From the NCBI GenBank assembly GCA_900208305.1, contig OAPG01000008.1, positions 806,001 through 870,000 of the forward strand: a stretch of DNA of 64,000 nucleotides, written 5' to 3'. The stretch comes from Melanopsichium pennsylvanicum. Its lineage: Eukaryota; Basidiomycota; Ustilaginomycetes; Ustilaginales. This document shows, in pieces, positions 50,701-60,409 of the stretch (position 1 is its first letter; each line of letters starts with the position of its first letter). The notes below the pieces were generated by a model that worked only from the letters and a program-made list of their open reading frames with translations, did no database searches and was not told the origin of the DNA. The translations under genes and the position numbers were made by a program.

Positions 50701-51789
50701 CGAGATATCGAGGATGGGTGAATGAAGGTACTCGAGTGTAGAAGTAGAAAGCACGTGAATGGAGGCCGGAGCGGCAAACGACAGCACGAGGAAGCGCTCG
50801 TTGCACTGGGATTCGACCGCCGGCCAGAGATCCTTGCGAGGAGCATCCACGTTGTTCGCCATATTGTGTGCATGGGTGGAGCGATGCTGCAGATGCACGG
50901 ACGCCTGAACCTGATGAGCTGCGAGAGAGTATGCAAGCAAACTTGTCGATTGATCCGGCTCCTGCAAGACGAGCAAAAGTTGAGGATCGCTCATATCTGC
51001 GACAGGATGTCGAACCAGGGCAGTCAGAATTCGCGCCGCAGAGCGGATGGAAGGAGGCGACTGGCCGTGGAGTGACTCGGCTGCATGGGGCAGGCAAAGG
51101 AGCTCGGAGATCCGGCGGTCTTGAACCAGCAGGGCCTGAAGCGTGCCATCATCGAAGTAGTAGACAAGCAAGGGAGCCCACTTGAGAGGATTTGTCTTGA
51201 GCGGGAGCCTATCCCAGCGTGACCAAAGCACATTAGGCGGGAGGGCGCGCGCTGGCTGTTCGGACTGGTGGGCGTGAAGGATGGCAGCCTCTATGCGGAC
51301 AGGGTCAGGTGGCGAGCCAGCATTGTGAAAGGCGTCGTAGATGGGGGAGATGGAGCCATTGGATCGAAGTGGGGTCGATTGGTCGGCAGAAGCGGCAAGG
51401 GGTGGAGAAGCTGGATTGGGGGCGATGTGGCCAGCGGCGATTAGGTTCGAGATTCCGCGGTTTGCGTGCTGGGACAGTGCAGAGATGGTAGCAGTCACGG
51501 TATCAATGGCAGATGTTGGCTTCGATGTGGAGGCTACAAACACGCGTGGATTTGATGCTAGAGATGCATCGTGCACGACGAGTGGAGAAGCAGCTATCTG
51601 AGACTTTGCAGAAGCTGTAGTTGGAGCTGGAGCTGAAGCTGGGGCTGGAGTTGCAATCGCAGAGGGAGCGGGTATGACGGAGGATGCTGCGAGAGTGTGT
51701 GGTGATTCTAGGTGTACAAGGGGGGAAGAGTCGTTCTTCTTCTTTTGCTCTGTCGAGGATGCATTGTTGTCATTGGAGCGAGGGCTCAT
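47713..51789 (-). CDS. BCAS3-type WD40 (PROPPIN-like) protein
   Basis: The 1358-residue protein starts at the ATG at 51787-51789; the frame is open a little upstream but without another ATG. The N-terminal 170 residues are Ala/Ser/Pro-rich. A divergent WD40 propeller follows at about 190-680, with strands such as LAYSLAAHQVQASVHL, FLVLSFAAPASIHVLSTSTL, ALISFSPCGRLILTADVLGH and VHAQWSPDAQWVTVGTRSGT. The phrase HRYKLMRGITTADVVHAQWS is characteristic of BCAS3 and plant ATG18-like relatives. After it come segments of the BCAS3 domain (PFELFTNDPGRVSVTLHAAR) separated by low-complexity insertions, then a Ser-rich tail ending in a Lys run. In animals BCAS3 binds phosphoinositides at autophagy initiation sites with PHAF1. 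A membrane-trafficking or autophagy role here is inferred from the family. No intron is evident. Confidence 0.85.
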   Translation of the reverse strand: MSPRSNDNNASSTEQKKKNDSSPLVHLESPHTLAASSVIPAPSAIATPAPASAPAPTTASAKSQIAASPLVVHDASLASNPRVFVASTSKPTSAIDTVTATISALSQHANRGISNLIAAGHIAPNPASPPLAASADQSTPLRSNGSISPIYDAFHNAGSPPDPVRIEAAILHAHQSEQPARALPPNVLWSRWDRLPLKTNPLKWAPLLVYYFDDGTLQALLVQDRRISELLCLPHAAESLHGQSPPSIRSAARILTALVRHPVADMSDPQLLLVLQEPDQSTSLLAYSLAAHQVQASVHLQHRSTHAHNMANNVDAPRKDLWPAVESQCNERFLVLSFAAPASIHVLSTSTLEYLHSPILDISAATVERPSPISLSHRLLAFACTASDDLSPIHSDTRKISKASYHDPSQTFAAAGQGDASGRVGEMRDNLFETSAHVGDAARRIRGGVMSGVRTLGEWGSSYWPQAGSPPTTAAFSPPQFSLLSQSAPYTARSPRAASSNSISPMLLAADNGRSAKRLSAGAATATLPKAEKATNASHSPNAVQAGSIRVVDLGSDARTICTFSPSSNAVALISFSPCGRLILTADVLGHAFHIFELPFLGKFGNAGSASPSAVLHRYKLMRGITTADVVHAQWSPDAQWVTVGTRSGTVHVYAINSFGGAPFIDNHVQHKVRNAQVFQPLSVSLTSFSRSSRPPPPLQHGALAKPANGAGGQISSLTAAPAQIGSAPPSFLLISRGTRAADIEGEASTPFELFTNDPGRVSVTLHAARCWSTQTRASSASISNEEAHATGPESKQQRFLTATSPRPSGLSQMMRKAGEGLLHGQQVPRLQVECACIAVWNQMAPEPGAVTKQSVDALSDQTSTACSPVRSEMSLLLKPMASVAKAEIETYSQSPTILPASIILSRQTFFHARLRVNEPSLGQVGSEESMRCVQRRGSRPIQVRKTARLVSREPSSEDPSSFDDSLAGALNQMSFDPEKLPPRSATAHIPSFPQGQRGRSSGWTTGSSIPIRIVAGGLGGIYRAGKELGRGVEMARLRTSGASATVPPDGTTGYSRTAASISFDGVDDVDLLGEDVESTRASHRHYRMSNGIGSQPDHGSTRSDTFSLLSALRNDGPSRSSQSSSAETPSTRFSEAEDPTTDGLEANECEWDAIEASRSPIAPEAPIFGIADDVQRGRQEDKEFKDASARHGGISLDDDFSVGMLEEDSEGATTTHSRSSLVPVQGFKSKGRTPKELVYALPAGASTRSSLLSQSSGLTTTLDGRVEGKVIQQSPRNSSPSTSDGGDSGSHTSTGSGMLCEGSKEMHTTDSSPMSIFAELEEGSLKGNESELLQVPAAAKSETTSDGGKKKKKKGGR

Positions 51790-53377
51790 GGGTAGGCAGC
51801 TCAAAGTGAGCCTTGCACAAAGAAATATAGAGGACGACGCAGGATATTGACCGGTAAACTCGCAGCAGGTAGTGGAAACAGCGTGAGACTGATAACGAGG
51901 CGGCGGAGAGAGAGAGAGAGAGAGAAGTTGTTATCCAGATAGACGGTGCGGGTCGATAGGTATTTAATTGGGATCAAAGTCGAGTACTGGTGTACAGCCT
52001 GGAAGCAGCAGAGCAGAGTCACAGGAGGAGACCAGCTAGAGCACAAGACGAGCGCGCCTCGGAGACCGGATCAGGTTTGAGCTAAGGTGTGTGCGATACG
52101 AGTAAGGGCTGAGAAACCGAAAGAGACAGAAACACAAGAGATGAGACGGATGTCCAAGCGAGCAGGTAGAACAAGGAGAGGTTGAGGCTTGAGGTATGGT
52201 TGCGCAGAGAGCGGTTGGAGTGAACTTGATTCGAGAGAAAGTGCGTGTGAAGAGTTATAAAAAAGGTGGTTATACTTGTTCGTTGTTGATGTTAGAGATG
52301 ATTGTGATGCTGATACCGATGTGGTTGAGGATGGATGGACTCTGGAACGATATGAATGCCTTTGAATGGTGGGAAATGGGATGCTGAGCATGGCTTGTGC
52401 CTTGATAGCCACACTGCCAAACCGACGCGAGCGCAAACAACCGGCTCGAACCCTGAAATCCACTCGGGTGCTGTCTCGCTCTCTCTCTCCCTCTAACACA
52501 CACTCACGCTCAGAGACTGGTCCAGAGCGGTGCTCTTTGATTGCCAAGTCGCGTCACTCACCAAGCCGGTGCATCCGATTGCGTGGGTCTGTCAGTGGGG
52601 CAAAGTCACGGGCACGGCGCAATCTCAGCCAACAGTCACTGTAAGTTTGGTACAGTTACAGTGTAACAGACAGGTGACGCACTATCACGCAGCAAAGGGA
52701 GAGAGATACAGTACACACCGACAAACTCAAAGTGGAGCGGCGCATTTTTGGAACCCGTATTTTTTTGGGTTACGATAGCGTTTACCGGGCTGCAACGACA
52801 GGAGTTACTTGTTCATCGCGCTGTGCTAACTTATCAGTCTGACACTGTGCAAGTGCCGGTGACTTTGACGAGGACCCTGACGTGATTGCAACTGCTTCGG
52901 GCCCAAAATCAAGGCATGGCACCAGAGACCTCGAGCTCCCTTGATTTGCTCGTCAATCCAAGCATCAGAAACGATCGCATCGGGATTTCAGTGTGTGGAT
53001 CGGATGGCAAATCCCACAATTTCACGGAGAGAGAGTTAGCGAGCAACGAGATTTGCGGATCTGTCGATCTTCAAGCGTCTGTTTCCTCTTTGAGGCTAAT
53101 TTGTCTGGTCTAACATCCTCTATTCCGTCTCTGATCTACGACTCACTACAAAGTCAAAATGCCAAGCTCAGGCTTTGCATACCGCTGTGCAGAGTGTAAA
53201 GTAAGCCCCCAAACGAGTTGGCTTTGCATGTGCGTGACTTCGCCTGCCTTGCAGCGTCTTGGAGATCACGATCACGAATCAAACCGCTTCACAAACAGAT
53301 CGAGCATGGCTGCACATTGTACCGAAATCGACTAAAGGTCCTACTTTGCTCAGCAACTTTCCTTATATACAAGGACA
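51790..53377. other. Intergenic region upstream of the BCAS3-type gene
   Basis: About 1.6 kb. The first part is the promoter side of the BCAS3-type gene and holds a GA tract at 51905-51925. Several ACTGTA/TACAGT words cluster at 52636-52713. The remainder up to the stop of the dehydrogenase gene has no ORF with recognisable features. Confidence 0.55.
51905..51925. repeat. GA dinucleotide microsatellite
   Basis: A short GA run about 120 bases upstream of the BCAS3-type start. Confidence 0.88.
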
Positions 53378-54616
53378 TCACTTTGAGGTGCCGTTCGTAG
53401 CAGCCATGAGCTTGGCTCTCCTCTCGTAGAGCTCCTTATCGGCGCCTTCCCAGTTGCTTCCGTAGCCATTCTTCATGGCCCTTGACATACTCTTGTGGGT
53501 GACTGTGTTGTCACCGTTGTCAAGGACAGCCAACAGCCTTCTAAACCAGTCGGGAGCACAACGAATCCATGGAAGGAGGTTTGCGAAACCAGGAAGCATA
53601 AGGTGCTGTGAGAGACCCGAGTCGAGTGACCAAACGACCTTTCGTGCGACCTGGATGGGTTCAAGGACCGGGGTGAAGAAGGGATCCGCATGGTCCTCCA
53701 TTCCATCACCGAGCGCGGTGCGCACTTTGGTGGGCGCAACCAGAGTGGTTCGAACGCGTGGTGCATTGTAACGGGTGCGCAATTCGATGGCGAGACATTC
53801 GTGGAAGGCAAGTGCGGCTGCTTTCGAGGTGGCATATTCGGACATGGAAGGGAGAGTCGAGTAAGCACCTGCAGATGATACAGTAATTACATGGCCGTGA
53901 TTGCGAGCGATCATGTCAGGAATGAACTCTTTAGCCGTAATCCAATTTGCAAAAGTGTTGATGCGCCACAGTCGTGCAGCCGAGTCAAGATCAACATCGA
54001 GGATCGTGTTGCCAGAAGCGACACCAGCACAGTTGATGAGGACACCAACCTTCTTGCCGCCAGTAGCTTCTCGAATCTTCTTGCCCACTTCAGCCACCTG
54101 CTCACGGTTGCTGACGTCGGTCTTGTAGTAGAGAATCTCCGGGGCACCGGCCGGGGCAGCCATGTAACCAGGTGGCGCCATATCGAGAACTGCAATGTGA
54201 GCTTTGTGTTTGTGGCTCAAGAGCTGGACAATCTCCTTGCCGATACCCTGCGAGCCACCAGTGATGACAACCACATCTTTGTTGTAATCAATAGGATCGC
54301 GCCTCCATTCCTTGTGGTTTCTGGTATAACGGTTCAGGCCACGGTTGATGGTACGGATGAGAATGAAAATCCAGATGAAACCAACCCACTTGTACTGGCT
54401 GAAGAGGAGCGATCTGATAAGGGGAAGAGCATCTGTAGCAGTATTGGGAAGGACAAGGCTTGGGTTCTTGTGCTTGTTGTAAAGAACGGCAAGTGCAGGA
54501 AGAAGGGCAATGAATGGCGTCGAGAAGGGAACCTTGTTGAGGATACGGAGGACCGAATCAAAGGTGAAAGGCTCGTTGAACTGGGTCAACCCTTCGCTGT
54601 TGGTTGTTATAGTCAT
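53378..54616 (-). CDS. Membrane-anchored short-chain dehydrogenase/reductase
   Basis: The 412-residue protein is a classical SDR with an N-terminal extension. Two hydrophobic segments, at about 32-46 (STPFIALLPALAVLY) and 77-90 (WVGFIWIFILIRTI), suggest ER or lipid-droplet membrane anchoring. The nucleotide-binding motif TGGSQGIG is at 119-126, followed by the acidic residue in VLDM, which favours NAD over NADP. NCAGV (195-199) is the NNAG-type motif. The catalytic residues are the serine of VSSAG (247-248) and YATSK (Tyr261, Lys265). The layout resembles retinol dehydrogenase / 17-beta-hydroxysteroid dehydrogenase-type (DHRS/RDH10) SDRs, which act on lipid alcohols; the substrate here is unknown. 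On the minus strand an AT-rich TATAAA-type stretch lies about 100 bases upstream (54711-54730). No intron is needed. Confidence 0.9.
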   Translation of the reverse strand: MTITTNSEGLTQFNEPFTFDSVLRILNKVPFSTPFIALLPALAVLYNKHKNPSLVLPNTATDALPLIRSLLFSQYKWVGFIWIFILIRTINRGLNRYTRNHKEWRRDPIDYNKDVVVITGGSQGIGKEIVQLLSHKHKAHIAVLDMAPPGYMAAPAGAPEILYYKTDVSNREQVAEVGKKIREATGGKKVGVLINCAGVASGNTILDVDLDSAARLWRINTFANWITAKEFIPDMIARNHGHVITVSSAGAYSTLPSMSEYATSKAAALAFHECLAIELRTRYNAPRVRTTLVAPTKVRTALGDGMEDHADPFFTPVLEPIQVARKVVWSLDSGLSQHLMLPGFANLLPWIRCAPDWFRRLLAVLDNGDNTVTHKSMSRAMKNGYGSNWEGADKELYERRAKLMAATNGTSK

Positions 54617-55843
54617 GACTACGATCTGTGGTGAAAGGCGGTCTCCAAGGGGGGGAGTTCATCGATACTGGGATAGATAATTCACGGCGATATATTGCGA
54701 ATGCGAGATGATTTATATCAAATATAAAGAGACGCTTATCCCCAAAAGGCTGGATGGATGATGCAGACGGCTGAGACACTTTGCGAAGAAGGTCAAAGCG
54801 GGCGAAGGACGAGGAGAAGATCGAGGTACAGGCGCAGTAAAAGGCAGGGTTAGCGATGACTGGCTGCGGAGTAGGGATAAGAAGCTCGCAAAATTTGGCA
54901 GATGAAAGGCGAGCGACCGCATTCGTGTGAAATGCAGTCCAATCAGGGTTTCATCTGTTCGGGAACCGCAAACAGAGGTGAGAAGCGTGAGATGACGAAA
55001 TCATGCTCGAGCTCTTGAAAGACGAAGCACAATGCTTTTCTCCGCTATGCTCCCTTTCTCTTGCTCCTCGGCAACTCTCATGTCCTCCACACTTTGTGTT
55101 GCAGTGCCACCACCGTATGCCAAGTGGATACACCCATGCATAAACACGAAATCCAATCAGCAGCGCTCTTTCAGAATTTGCGGTTGTCACAAAGTGTTGG
55201 AAGACCGTACTGGCTCGAGGTGCCTTCGACGCGCATGCATGAATCTGCCCTGTGTACTTTGTGGAGCTAACCAATGGAAAGGTGGGCGGGCTTCCCTAGT
55301 CTTGGGTCCCACAATGCCGTTCTGTGCCAAAGAAGCTTGTACGTTTGAATCGCCGTTTGAATCGCCTCTAGTTGGTGAGCGCCACCTAGAGCTCGAGCCA
55401 TCATACCGTTGGGGATGCTGTTGCCCACTGTACTGTGGAACCCACCCCAAGGCCTCGCTTACTGGCCCGTTGGGTAGAGTGGTATGCATTCTTTTGTTTG
55501 TATGGTCTCGAGGACTCGATCAGCTGGATCCACACAGTCGTTTACAACCTCTCTTTCACAGTCAGAGCAAAGATCTATGCTGTGTTTCCCATTTGTACGA
55601 TTTGTCAAGATCAACGATGAACAGGAGTGACATCGAGCACGAGACCAACGGTATGCAGTTACTTGGGGAGAGAGAAAATATGTGTGCGTGCATGTGTGTG
55701 TGAATTTGACTGGTCGACTGAAAAAGAGATGGCATGCGACCGTTGTGTGACATGCAGCTGCTTCCTACGGCATGCGGCTGGCGGTTCCTTGAAATTGGCG
55801 CGTGAAATAAGATTCTACTTCAAACCGAAACATCAGCCAAACA

Positions 55844-55849
55844 TATAAA
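55844..55849 (+). promoter_or_regulatory. Putative TATA box of the small-ORF transcript
   Basis: TATAAA in ACATATAAATG lies 240 bases upstream of the small ORF at 56084. A candidate leader intron (GTATGT at 55975, TCTAG ending at 56042) lies between them. This is inference only. Confidence 0.35.
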
Positions 55850-56083
55850 TGTATCAGCCTGACTAAGCCGGTAGAAGATTCTCTCCGATCTCGGCCCCGA
55901 TCTGCGCACAAGCATAATCACTGCGCTGCGCGATTTGCTGGTTTATCGTCTGCATCTTGCATCATCCATCGCCGTATGTAACACCATACCTCATCCAATT
56001 CATAACACCATCCTTGACATAAGTTGTCTATCACTCAATCTAGGAACAGCATCATCGTCGCACACATTTTCTTACGTGTAAAC

Positions 56084-56167
56084 ATGCTCTCCCTCGCAAC
56101 CTTCGGCATCACCTTCTTCATCACTATGGTAGCTATCAGCACCGTCATCACCCTTCTGGAGTGGTGA
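56084..56167 (+). CDS. Possible 27-residue membrane micropeptide
   Basis: This short ORF encodes a peptide starting MLSLATFGITFFITMVAIS and ending VITLLEW: 27 residues, almost entirely hydrophobic, long enough for one membrane span. Its codons are nearly all C-ending (CTC, TTC, ATC, ACC, GTC), the bias seen in the highly expressed genes of this window (HSP90, allergen-like protein) and unlike surrounding intergenic DNA. Upstream are a TATAAA (55844) and a plausible leader intron with GTATGT donor, CTATCAC-type branch region and TCTAG acceptor ending at 56042. I do not recognise the peptide. It could be a small subunit or regulator of a membrane complex, or a chance ORF. It is too short for domain evidence. 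Confidence 0.4.
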   Translation: MLSLATFGITFFITMVAISTVITLLEW

Positions 56168-57739
56168 TCTCGTACCTGCATTCTCTTCGGCCGCTGCATG
56201 CCTTCATAGGTTAACAAGCTGAATCATGGACCGTCTGATCGCAAATGACGCTTCTGTGTCGTGCTACCTCAGATACAATTCAAGAAAAGCCAGGGAGCCC
56301 CGCCCGTCGCGATTCTGTCACACTGCAGTTGCGCTTTCTCCTTGTCATTTAGGAGAAACCCCTTAGGATGGAGGCTGGGAGATGCGATGACGGCAACGTA
56401 AAATCTTGCGATAGTCTGCACACACAATTCAGATCGACAGAGTATGTCGTCAGAGCCCAGAGGGCTCAACCACGGTCAAAGAGAGAGTTGTGAGCGTGCG
56501 AAAGGCCAGCTCAAACACAATTACATTGCAAATGACAGTAATGGTCTATGAATGCGACAAGAATCCATGTGGATGTAGTTCAACTTATCTATAGCTTCAA
56601 ATTGTACAGCTCAAGCTGGTGACAGAAACATGCCTGTGAGAGAGGAATGTGAGTGCAGTTAGAAGCTGTTGAAGAAATGGATGCCAACAGGTTGCGAGGT
56701 GTAGATAGGCTGTGGGAAAGTGCCGCAAGTCAGTACAGAGGGACGAGACAAGTTGTGCAGCCTCAGCTGATCGCTGTAAGCATATGGCCAATCGGTCCTG
56801 TGTTTGAACGTGGCTGAAGGAGGAATCTGGCTGCATTCAGAGCCACAGCGAAGGTCGTGCCAGGTCAAAAGCATAGAGAGGAGGATGGCCGAAGGGACAA
56901 TATCGATCAGAAGCAAAAGTTTGCCAAAGCGATCAAACGTCAGGGAAAGATCGAGAAGCGAAAGCCGAGTGTAAGCGTTTTCAGGGGTCAATTTGCATGT
57001 CGAGGAGAGAAGCGCACGAATAGGAATTATACCTATATTCTTGATTCATAGATGTGAGGTAGTTGTGCGTGTCAAGTGGAACCTCAAACGAGCTGCCGTG
57101 CTGGCGTAGTGTGACTGCTCCGCAGCGTTGGGTGTTATACGCAACCCGAAGTTGTGGTTTTCTTTTTTTATCTGTTTTTTTTTTTTCTTCTTTAATGATG
57201 CGTCCCCAATACAATTGCAGTGTACCCCACTCTAAAATCACGTTGGACCCCACGTCTACCCCGCGTGGAGATCTTGGACGGAGATTCAATCTTCGGAAAG
57301 AGGTCCGTCAGTTTCTCCGTCCACCGAAACCACCTCGCATGTTTGCAAGCAAATTCTCGCAAGTCCTTGGCATTTGTGCCCGTCTCATTCATCAGTGTTT
57401 CCTACTTTCATCTGATCTTGACTACAGCCAATGCTCTTTGTATGATCTTGTTCCCGGCTCTTTCAGGCACATTGGCACCTCGGCACCCCTTCCGAAACGC
57501 CTTCAAAGCGTGCCTGAATCTTGACTTCCAGTCAATGCTGTATCTACAGACAGCCGCACAAACATAGTATAATAGAAGCACTTGTCCGATGTCAAAAACC
57601 GTCAATTTCCTCATCACTCGCTTCATTCTGCTTCCCATCCATCCCTATCATACACCATCTGGCTTCATTGCAAACCTCCCTCACGAAGCAACTTACCGGA
57701 ACAAATATACCAAATATACCCTCTCGAAGCTCCATTTCG

Positions 57740-59293
57740 ATGATTCGCGACGACTCGTCCGATAAAGCGGTAGATCGCAAGAGCGACATCATGGTCACCC
57801 ACAACATCGAGGATGCATCGGTCGAGGAGAAAGCAAACCCATCCAAGGTGGCGGACGAGGAGACCGCAAAGTACGCGGGCGCTCCTATCAAGGTCAGCGA
57901 TGCTGATAACAAGCGTCTCTTTTGGAAGATCAATCGCAGGATCCTTTCGATCATGCTTGTCACCTACTTCTGCCAATCGCTCGACAAAGGTACTCTCAAC
58001 TTCGCTTCCATCATGCACATCAAAAGGGATGCCCACCTGGGCGGTCAAGAGTACCAGTGGCTCGGTACCATTCTCTACATGGGTATCTTGGCAGGCGAAC
58101 TGCCGCAAAATTTCTTGCTACAGAAGCTTCCTGTCGCCAAGTTCCTCGCGGCCAACGTGTTTTGCTGGGGAGCAGTCGTTACTTGCTCAGCCGCCTCGAA
58201 AAACTTTGCATCGTTGATGGTGGTGCGTTTCCTACTCGGTTTCTTTGAATCATCTGTGCAGCCAGCGTTCCTTATCATCACCACCATGTGGTACAGGCGA
58301 TCGGAGCAAGCCGTTCTCACCTCGCTTTGGTATTGCATGACTGGTGTGCAACTCATGGTTGGAGGTCTCCTTGCGTACGGTGTCTCACACTATACAAATG
58401 GAGTCATTTTCCCGTGGCAGCTTCTGTTCTTGATCCTCGGTCTCGCCACGATCGTTCTGTCTATCGCCATCGCCTTGTTCCTGCCCGACAGTCCTATGGC
58501 AGCCAAGTGTTTCTCGGAAGATGACAAGCGTCTCATGGTGGAACGCATCCGCGAGAACGAAACTGGTATTCAAAATAAACAATACAAGCGCTATCAGGTC
58601 ATTGAGGCGCTTACCGACCCTTTTAGTTGGTGCATCTTTGCCCTCATCGTCGTAGCAAACCTCGTGATTGGCGGGCTGGGTGTCTTCTCAAACCTTATCA
58701 TCTCACAATTCGGTTTCAGCCTGCTTCAAACTCAACTACTCAACATCGCTCAAGGTGCAGTGACGGTCATCGTCATGATTGGCAGTGCCACCGTCGCACA
58801 GAAATGGAAGCAAACCTGCATCACCATGATTCTTTGGACGATTCCGGCTGCTGTTGGCACCATCGTCATTGTGATCGTCAAGCCTAATTCAAACAACGCC
58901 GGCGGACTGCTTATAGCCTTCTACTGCACCCAGTTCTTCCTTGCTCAGGGAAATATGATTATTTCTCTGGTGACTCGCAACGTTGCTGGTCAGACCAAGA
59001 AGAGCACCATCATCACAATGACGTTTGTCGGCTGGGCCGCTGGCAACATGGCAGCGCCGCAGATTTTCCAGACAAGCGACGCTCCCAGGTATATCAAGGG
59101 CTTCGTCGCTCATCTGTGTATCTACGGCACCTATATCGCCCTTGTGATTCTTACCCGAATCATCCTCATGCGCAAGAATGTCAAGAAGCGCGCCGCCGCT
59201 GAAGCTGCCGGTCTCAGCGAAGAAATCGATCACCAACAAGCCTTTGACGATTTGACCGACCAGGAAAACCCTAATTTCCGCTATGTCTACTGA
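57740..59293 (+). CDS. MFS transporter of the DAL5 / anion:cation symporter type
   Basis: The frame is open upstream, but the first in-frame ATG is at 57740, giving 517 residues, the usual size for the allantoate permease (DAL5) group of major facilitator transporters. These are plasma-membrane symporters for organic anions such as allantoate, nicotinate, pantothenate or sugar acids. About 12 hydrophobic segments can be counted, starting with RILSIMLVTYFCQSLDKGTL. Family features are the DKG after helix 1, ILAGELPQNFLLQKLP, and RFLLGFFESSVQPAFLIITT in helix 4-5. The N-terminus (about 70 residues) and the C-terminus (KKRAAAEAAGLSEE) are cytoplasmic. TATAAT at 57568-57573 is a possible core promoter. 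The next two genes, in the same direction, are plant-polysaccharide glycosidase types, so a sugar-acid substrate is possible but unproven. Confidence 0.88.
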   Translation: MIRDDSSDKAVDRKSDIMVTHNIEDASVEEKANPSKVADEETAKYAGAPIKVSDADNKRLFWKINRRILSIMLVTYFCQSLDKGTLNFASIMHIKRDAHLGGQEYQWLGTILYMGILAGELPQNFLLQKLPVAKFLAANVFCWGAVVTCSAASKNFASLMVVRFLLGFFESSVQPAFLIITTMWYRRSEQAVLTSLWYCMTGVQLMVGGLLAYGVSHYTNGVIFPWQLLFLILGLATIVLSIAIALFLPDSPMAAKCFSEDDKRLMVERIRENETGIQNKQYKRYQVIEALTDPFSWCIFALIVVANLVIGGLGVFSNLIISQFGFSLLQTQLLNIAQGAVTVIVMIGSATVAQKWKQTCITMILWTIPAAVGTIVIVIVKPNSNNAGGLLIAFYCTQFFLAQGNMIISLVTRNVAGQTKKSTIITMTFVGWAAGNMAAPQIFQTSDAPRYIKGFVAHLCIYGTYIALVILTRIILMRKNVKKRAAAEAAGLSEEIDHQQAFDDLTDQENPNFRYVY

Positions 59294-60027
59294 TTTTACC
59301 AGAACAAGGTTTTCTTTCAATCCTGACGAAGACTCTCTCACTCGGAAGCTGACAGAGCATCCAACTGCATATTGTCACGTTCTTCAGGGACGAGTCGGCG
59401 GCCTTCCACTACTATTGAGTTAGAACTGTAACGCACGCCATCTGGTCATTTTTGTATCTATTTTTCGTATGAAACTATCACTGTTACTGGCATGCAGATG
59501 AGTGTGTGGTCCGCTTGATCCATACAGTATGCATGAGCAGCCTTTTTCCTCAGCTGTGAGTGCTGTTTGCCCCGCATTTTCAACTTGTCACTGTATGTGA
59601 TCTGTATGGGCGGCACTTTGGTGCTTTGGACGGTTCGGACGCCGACTGGCTAAATGAAACAGGGCAAGGACTGTCAAAGCTAGAACTACAGTATGTACTG
59701 GATGCGATCCCCGCGTGGGGATCATCCGGGTCGTTACCCTTTGTTTGCGCGCGTGGGGAAACTAAAACCACAAAGTTTGATCACAAGACGACAATGGGAG
59801 GGGGGTTGCAGCGGAGTTTGGTGACATGAGCATCACACATGTCGAAAAAGCTTGCCAGGTTCTCTGCGACATTGCCTGCACCGATTGCTGCGCAAAGACG
59901 CTCCTGCCTCGGAGAGCGGAGAATTCGTCGGACCATCCCGAAACAAGCATCTTACCGGGTACGATGCATCGCCAAGCGATTTTTATTCTTTTTATTATTT
60001 TTATTTAGTTTTCATTTTATTTCATTT

Positions 60028-60065
60028 TTTGTTTTTCTTTTTGTTTTTCTTTTTGTTTTTCTTTG
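60028..60065. repeat. T-rich tandem repeat with a 12-bp period
   Basis: About three units of GTTTTTCTTTTT in tandem, 350 bases upstream of the GH43-type gene. Confidence 0.88.
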
Positions 60066-60320
60066 ATGCTTTTCGACAGCCTTTGAGGCGTCATCACCCC
60101 GCAATTAGCAAGTTAGAAACATACACCTACGGTAAATGGGGATTAGCGATCCAAGAGATTGCCGAAAGGGAGAGAAATGACAAAGAGCCGTCGCCTCCCC
60201 CTATGCAGCAATCCAGACATATGGCCACAACCACCCGTCTTCTTACTTTAATCAATCACATTCAGAAGCAATGGTGTCCCAGACACACTTGCATCTGCTG
60301 ATTTAGGGCAGACGTGAGGA

Positions 60321-60326
60321 TATAAG
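60321..60326 (+). promoter_or_regulatory. Putative TATA box of the GH43-type gene
   Basis: TATAAG lies 89 bases upstream of the ATG at 60410, a suitable distance for a core promoter. Inference from position. Confidence 0.45.
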
Positions 60327-60409
60327 TAGAAATCCTCCTTCATGCTCAACGTTGCGAGAAGTGTGTTTCGTCAAAATATTCCATCAACGTCCAAACTCAC
60401 CATTCAACA

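Larger units (their letters stand above)
54617..57739. other. 3.1-kb intergenic region containing a possible micropeptide gene
   Basis: The region separates the dehydrogenase (minus) and the MFS transporter (plus). It includes the dehydrogenase promoter, the small-ORF transcript candidate at about 55844-56167 (listed separately), a possible 3' splice site on the minus strand near 56630, and a T-rich tract at about 57160-57195. A 223-codon frame at 55032-55703 has no family features or codon bias and is not called. Confidence 0.5.
59294..60409. other. Intergenic region before the GH43-type gene
   Basis: About 1.1 kb. Two TACAGTA words (59523 and 59687) and a T-rich 12-bp repeat at about 60028-60065 are present. 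Frames through the T-rich part give Phe-rich shadow ORFs that I do not call. Confidence 0.55.

Noticed and set aside
55032..55703. 223-codon plus-strand ORF
   Set aside because: No domain, no codon bias, and overlapping ORFs on other frames; looks like chance.
59852..60301. 149-codon ORF with a Phe-rich 'membrane' stretch
   Set aside because: The hydrophobic part is translated from the T-rich 12-bp repeat.
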